A stretch of DNA of 64,000 nucleotides from Diprion similis. Taxonomy: Eukaryota; Arthropoda; Insecta; Hymenoptera; Diprionidae. The stretch's first letter is position 1. Each line of letters opens with the position of its first letter. The stretch is from contig NC_060108.1 in the NCBI RefSeq assembly GCF_021155765.1, forward strand, positions 12,497,425-12,561,424, given 5' to 3'. The notes beneath the pieces are model-generated. The model did not search any database, was not told the origin of the DNA, and saw only the letters and a program-made list of their open reading frames with translations. Below are positions 59,601 through 64,000 of the stretch, piece after piece. The position numbers and the translations under genes are program-made.

Positions 59601-61475
59601 CTTTGTGACTTAAAAAAACTTTAAGTGACTATGATTTCCTGTGACTACGAGTAACTTTACGTAACCTCAAGTGGCTGCAAGTGACTTCATAGAAGCCTAG
59701 AACTAATTGTGCATCGTGTAATTACGATGATTGAAAACTTTTTTGTCATACTCTAAGTTGCTAAAAATATTTCGGTACCAAACGGGCTGACACGTGTTAT
59801 TGGCACACCTCATGTCGATGCAAGGATTTGACCGTCATAAGCTTCGTCGACACGCATGGTTCTGACCATTCCGTGCGTCATACCGTATATTATTTATTCC
59901 CCAGAAACATGCCGATCTGGCAATAATTTTGTTTTTACACCGACGACTTCGAGTCGCAATAAAACTTTAAGAATAATCCGAACAAAGATGTTCCTCGATT
60001 TTTGTATTCCATGGCAAGTTTTTCTCTCATTCTTTTTTTTCTTATCTCTCTTCTCTTGTCCAATACGACCATGATGGTCGAACTATAGTCGTACCCTTGA
60101 AATGAGACAATGATGCAGACAACAAGTTTAACGCGTTGCACTTCATACCATCTCCGCACGATTTCTTACGTCAGGTGATTTCTGTTCTTACGTGAGTTAA
60201 ATAATTAGCTGCCACTTGTGACACGAACGATAAGTCCTCACCGCTCTTCCTCACATACGTGGATTTAACAGTTCTGTTTTTTTTTTTTTTGTTTTTTGTT
60301 TCGTTTCTTCTTTTTCAACATACCTTTGCCTCCGGCTCCGGCATTCGCGGATGCTGATGCTTGAGCATTCGCATTTGCTCCGCCGTAGCCCCCGAAGCTG
60401 TTTGCTTTTGATTCCGCATTCGCTGATGCGGATCCAGCACCGCCGTTGGAAGTCGCAGAGGCTTCAGCGTGCGATAAACTCGTCGAAATCCCGATGGGTC
60501 CAAGGTTGAAATTAGTGTTCAGGGCATCGCTGCGGGAGTTCGCACTGTTCCCGTCTCCTGGCTTATGGAACAGACCCAGAGGATCCAGCAGACGCCCCGT
60601 TTGGACACCAGTCAGGCTACTGAGAAGACCTGCCAATTTTTAGGTCAATATTAGTTTGTTCAAGAAAGTCAAACGAAGTGGAGTTAAGCTTCAAGGAATC
60701 GATGTCAATCTACTGCTAATGAGTTGTATCACTTGCTTTTGAAAAATAAGAATTGACACTTTCGTCAGGGTGCAATCAGTCAACTAATTTCACGATTTTA
60801 GATAACAACGCGAGTATTTATTTCATTGAATCGAAATTCTTCGACGGAAAAACTCCGTTTTTTATATCGACGAATCATGTCAATCGCACGAACGAGGTTT
60901 GGGACACTTTGCAAGTGATTTTATAAGTGCAAACGGAACCAAGTGTGCAATTCACTGAAAAATTGTGTTTCTTACGCTTAATAAACTGATTTTCTACTAT
61001 AAAAAATAATTGCATCATTGCTAAACGATTCTCTGTATAAATTTACTATTAATCACAGTCAAATGTGAACTGTAGAATATATAACAATTGGAATTTGATA
61101 GCTTTTTAATTGTATTGAAGAAAATAGATACTTAAATAGTTCAATGATTACGTTATATTATTATTTGTAGGTCATTTCAAGTGAGTTGATAATGCGCAAA
61201 GTATCAGAAAAATTCGGTTTCCCTAACACATCAAATATTGAACACGACTGACCCGCTCCAATTTCCACTATTCACTTCCTGCTGAATTTTCCAAACCACG
61301 CGAACAAAATTCTCTCATATTTCAAGTCAGCCCAGGATTCCGACTTTTTAATTTCTCACTCTGACTGTCACAACTTGAGAATATAAATAAAAAATTAAGA
61401 CATACCTGGTCTGGCAAAGACGTCGGTCGTCAAAAGTAGGAGGAGAACTGTCACAGAGCACTTGGGCAATTCCAT
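56606..61475 (-). CDS. Gene 10: large silk-like Gly/Ser/Ala/Asn protein
   Basis: Four exons, 61475-61406, 60629-60324, 59490-58741 and 58284-56606, all joined in phase 1 (donors GTATGT, GTATGT, GTGAGT), total 2805 bp, 934 aa. Signal peptide MELPKCSVTVLLLLLTTDVF ends near FA-RP. Residues 24-125: a unique start (LLSSLTGVQTGRLLDPLGLF) then Ala/Ser/Asn repeats. Residues about 126-375: NANAQA repeats, GQGSYEQSQF repeats and a His-Pro stretch (HPHPHPHSHPHPHHHH) before PKPDVIIVQEV. Residues 377-934: GGSGGSYNQQSGGNYGG and STANAEANAKAESSS blocks in about 78-residue repeats, then a Ser/Ala-rich end SASASADTRDMLIFSN. Fibroin- or sericin-like composition points to silk, glue or cuticle (inference). Symmetric phase-1 exons allow whole repeat exons to be added or lost without frame change. 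Confidence 0.85.
57085..57765 (-). repeat. 234-bp coding tandem repeats in gene 10
   Basis: Units start near 57121, 57355 and 57589 with exact 234-bp spacing. The first two are complete and nearly identical, and the third is partial. Each encodes GGSGGFYDQQSGGNYGG, then AVGGGAQQVPGIGSTVLGG and a STANAEANAKAESSS block. Confidence 0.85.
58905..59050 (-). repeat. 69-bp coding repeat pair in gene 10 exon 3
   Basis: Two near-copies encoding GQGSYEQSQFDQSHGHG and GHGSYEQSQFAQGHGHG. Confidence 0.75.
59587..59689. repeat. Degenerate AAGTGACT repeats in gene 10 intron 2
   Basis: Words GACTTTGTGACTT, TTTAAGTGACTATG, CTGTGACTACGAGTAACTT and GCAAGTGACTTC follow each other in about 100 bp, like a decayed minisatellite. 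Confidence 0.6.
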
Positions 61476-61613
61476 GATCGTCGGTTATCCGGTATCTCGA
61501 AATCCTATTTTACATATAACATTCACTGTGCGACTTTACCGCAGATTATCGAATATGCGCACCTCGTTTCGAGTCGAAAGATGAACTGAACCTCTCGGAT
61601 AAGAAGCAACATC

Positions 61614-61620
61614 TTTTATA
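61614..61620 (-). promoter_or_regulatory. Gene 10 TATA box
   Basis: CGTATAAAAGATG on the minus strand, about 140 bp above the ATG, with initiator GGTTCAGTTC about 30 bp downstream near 61588. Confidence 0.75.
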
Positions 61621-62353
61621 CGCGCGGACAAACTCGAATACCCCAGGCGGTGAAACAACTGTCCGAAGGACCGCGGACGCTTAGGCTTTTCGAAAAGAGA
61701 TCCGGGATCCACCGATCCACGCACTCCTTCGTCGAAAGCGGGGCGCGATGGTCGATCCGAAAGTCAAACCGACCCTCTAGACCCTCGAGGGTTTCGAAAC
61801 CCTTTAGATAGCCACGTCCGAATGCCACAATGGACAATTAATTACCATCCAGTGTGACGCCAACCTGCTCCTCCATGGTCACGGCCTCCGTACACTTCGA
61901 AGAAACACTTTTCATCCGACTGTCAAAGCCAGCACATAGCGCTGATTGGTACTTTTTTTCAACATTGATGAACGATTCTTTGAATCGTCATTAATTTTTC
62001 GCAATTTTTCATTTATTTGGTAAACGGTGACGTGTTGTGGATGAGCCTTTAAGAATGGCACAGATTACCTACCATTGCATCTGATATTCGCTGGTTTATT
62101 AATCCTGAAACGATTTTTTATCTTCTTGTCATCGGAACCAAAATCTGGACGATATTACGAAGTTTTGCACGTAACCTAGATTATTAGATCTTTTAATTTA
62201 TGTGTATCCTGTTTGCGATATTTAGTCTCTTATTCCGAGATGTCGACCTTCGCTTTTATTATTTATCATCACGTTACATAGTTAATATATACTATAAATA
62301 CACGCATGCAGTTACTGTGTAAATTATTAAAGATCGTTTCCGCGTGAACAATG

Positions 62354-62400
62354 ATTATAATTATAATTATAATAGTAATAATAATAATAATAATAATAAT
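62354..62400. repeat. (ATT)n/(AAT)n microsatellite
   Basis: Interrupted ATTATA and AAT units, ending in about eight AAT. Confidence 0.9.
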
Positions 62401-62714
62401 CGAGGTTCAGATCCTATTGTGTTCGTCGCTTGAGATCATCGAGATAAATTCGAATCACGCCCAGGTGTCGTTTGCAAAAGGTATTCAGTAATGAGAGTCG
62501 GTACAGACTTTACTGGAAAAACCTATGATACACGATTACAAATATCTCATTGTTTTGTTAGAAATAATAAAAACCTTTCAACGGAATTACAATTTCATTG
62601 GTAATTTCAAATTCTCGATTCAATTGCTATTCACTATATATTCTTATCGCTGTCATTTACTCATTAAAAATATGCCTTCTTCGAATTGATTCTCAAAAAT
62701 TTTAACAAAATTTC

Positions 62715-62718
<4 letters not shown>

Positions 62719-62772
<54 letters not shown>
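62719..62772. repeat. (TA)n microsatellite
   Basis: About 27 uninterrupted TA units. Confidence 0.95.
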
Positions 62773-62774
<2 letters not shown>

Positions 62775-64000
62775 TATATAGATATTATTTGCGAATAACT
62801 GATTTATCCTCTGTTTCGAATATCGTTTGTACTGCATTTTTCGATGTGAAAATTCCTACGAAATTCGGCGAATTAGTAGTAAAAGTAACTTCTGTTTTAT
62901 TTAACTTCTTTATTCGATCGTAGATTTTTCACCGTAACGTAATCGATAGAAGCATTTATACGCTGCGTGAAGAAGAAAAAAAACACACACACACACAATG
63001 TAATTCGCAAAAAAATACAGGTTTTTCCAGAAACTTTATGAAATTTCTGAATAATAAAGCGCCAGAAATATATTAATCAGAAAAATCTGTTGAAATATGT
63101 GCGAAAATTCGTTACTAAGTAATCCTCAAATTAAACGAGGAACTAATGAACGTTGTATTTAGTCGGTCGTCAACCTTGAGCAATCGTTAGCGACGATGTG
63201 AGGAAGACGTCTAAATACAGTATACCTATAACATAATACATATAATGTGCCACCGAAGTGCTAAATCGGTATAAAAATCCTGGAAGATTACAACCGCAAA
63301 CCGCATATATATATAAACCGAACTTGAAGTCGTTTGGTATTTCCAGAAACCTTCGAAAATCATGGATTGTGAAATTTCATACCGATCCATAAGTCGTGAA
63401 CAATAATAAATAATTGTACTTGAAATATTCTGGGAATTTATTTTACTCACTGCAGACACTCGCAAACATTCGATGACCTGTAATTTCAACATTCGTTACG
63501 ATTTTGAATCTCTTGTAAAACTGCAGGCGAAAGGTAGAGAGCAAATATGAATCGTAGTCAACCGATACTCGCGCGATTCGTGTCAAGTCCATCAAGGTGT
63601 TGCCTGTTCGCCCATTTGACGTCATGCAGGTACGTTTAGTCCGCGTATTTGCCCAGGTGAATATACGAGCAGCGTGACTCACCTATTTTACTTAAATTAT
63701 ATCTACACCGTAAGCAGCAATTGTCGGATCCCAAAGATCCCCGCTCGAATCACAGCTTCCGGCATTGACCATTCGTTTACAGAAGCATCCTGACACGCTT
63801 GGGGAGTTAGATGCTGGGAATTTGTTATGAAGCTAGATTCCGGGGCTTTCCATCGACTGAATACGAAGTTGGGAAAAGAAAAAAGAAACCATCGAATAAT
63901 ATATATTTGCACTATTTGCACTAATGATTGTGAACGTGAATGACACAATTCAGCTGTTGAAATGTCATCAATAATTCGAAACGAGGTTTGCAATTAAAGC

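Larger units (their letters stand above)
61621..64000. other. Intergenic or unknown, right edge
   Basis: GC-rich just upstream of gene 10 (61620-61800), then AT-rich. Contains (AAT)n/(ATT)n at 62354-62400 and a (TA)n tract at 62719-62772. A minus-strand open stretch at about 63703-63862 has a possible acceptor (GTATTCAG near 63863) and contains the word RWKAPES, but the following residues do not continue like a kinase, so I make no gene call. Confidence 0.4.

Noticed and set aside
63672-63862. Minus-strand frame with the kinase-like word RWKAPES
   Set aside because: The residues after the word do not follow the kinase fold pattern (no DVWSFG-like motif), and no flanking exons were found in the window.

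Overview
The window looks like insect nuclear DNA. It is strongly AT-rich, full of homopolymer runs and microsatellites, and carries small spliced genes with GT-AG introns, TATA boxes and AATAAA signals. A hymenopteran is my best guess, from the style of the Gly/Gln/Asn/Ala-rich secreted proteins, but nothing in the sequence proves the order. I see no complete transposase and no convincing tRNA, rRNA or CRISPR. No viral gene was recognised.

I rebuilt ten genes by hand from open frames plus matching splice phases. All ten lie on the minus strand and all encode proteins with an N-terminal signal peptide. In most, a short first exon carries the signal peptide and a phase-1 intron separates it from a repetitive mature domain. 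Most have a clean TATAAAA box about 75-150 bp upstream of the ATG, several with a TCAGT-like initiator about 30 bp further on.

Layout: (1) 0.6-14.1 kb holds four paralogues starting MIK. Genes 1 and 2 are Gly/Gln/Trp repeat proteins, gene 3 is a short Gly/Tyr protein lying between them, and gene 4 is a Gly/Tyr/Asn protein. Genes 1 and 2 share a nearly identical first exon and 416-bp intron although their promoters and repeats differ, which suggests gene conversion. (2) 20.7-22.7 kb: gene 5, a GGYN-repeat protein with an RVKR site. (3) 26.9-31.9 kb: gene 6, five exons, 341 aa, acidic and Pro-rich, unrecognised. (4) 42.3-45.1 kb: gene 7, 116 aa, with basic-pair sites; a prohormone is possible. 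(5) 48.4-50.3 kb: gene 8, 158 aa, basic N-terminal half and Gly/Asn/Ala tail. (6) 51.7-53.4 kb: gene 9, 92 aa, Ala-rich. (7) 56.2-61.6 kb: gene 10, 934 aa, a silk-like Gly/Ser/Ala/Asn protein with 234-bp internal repeats and a His-Pro-rich segment.

Together these genes look like a locus for extracellular structural material such as cuticle, silk or glue. That function is inferred from composition and architecture only. Spaces between genes hold MITE-like inverted-repeat elements (at least three families plus a hAT-like remnant), one strong hairpin near 54 kb, microsatellites and degenerate short repeats. The 14-20.6 kb and 32-42.3 kb stretches have no gene that I can support.
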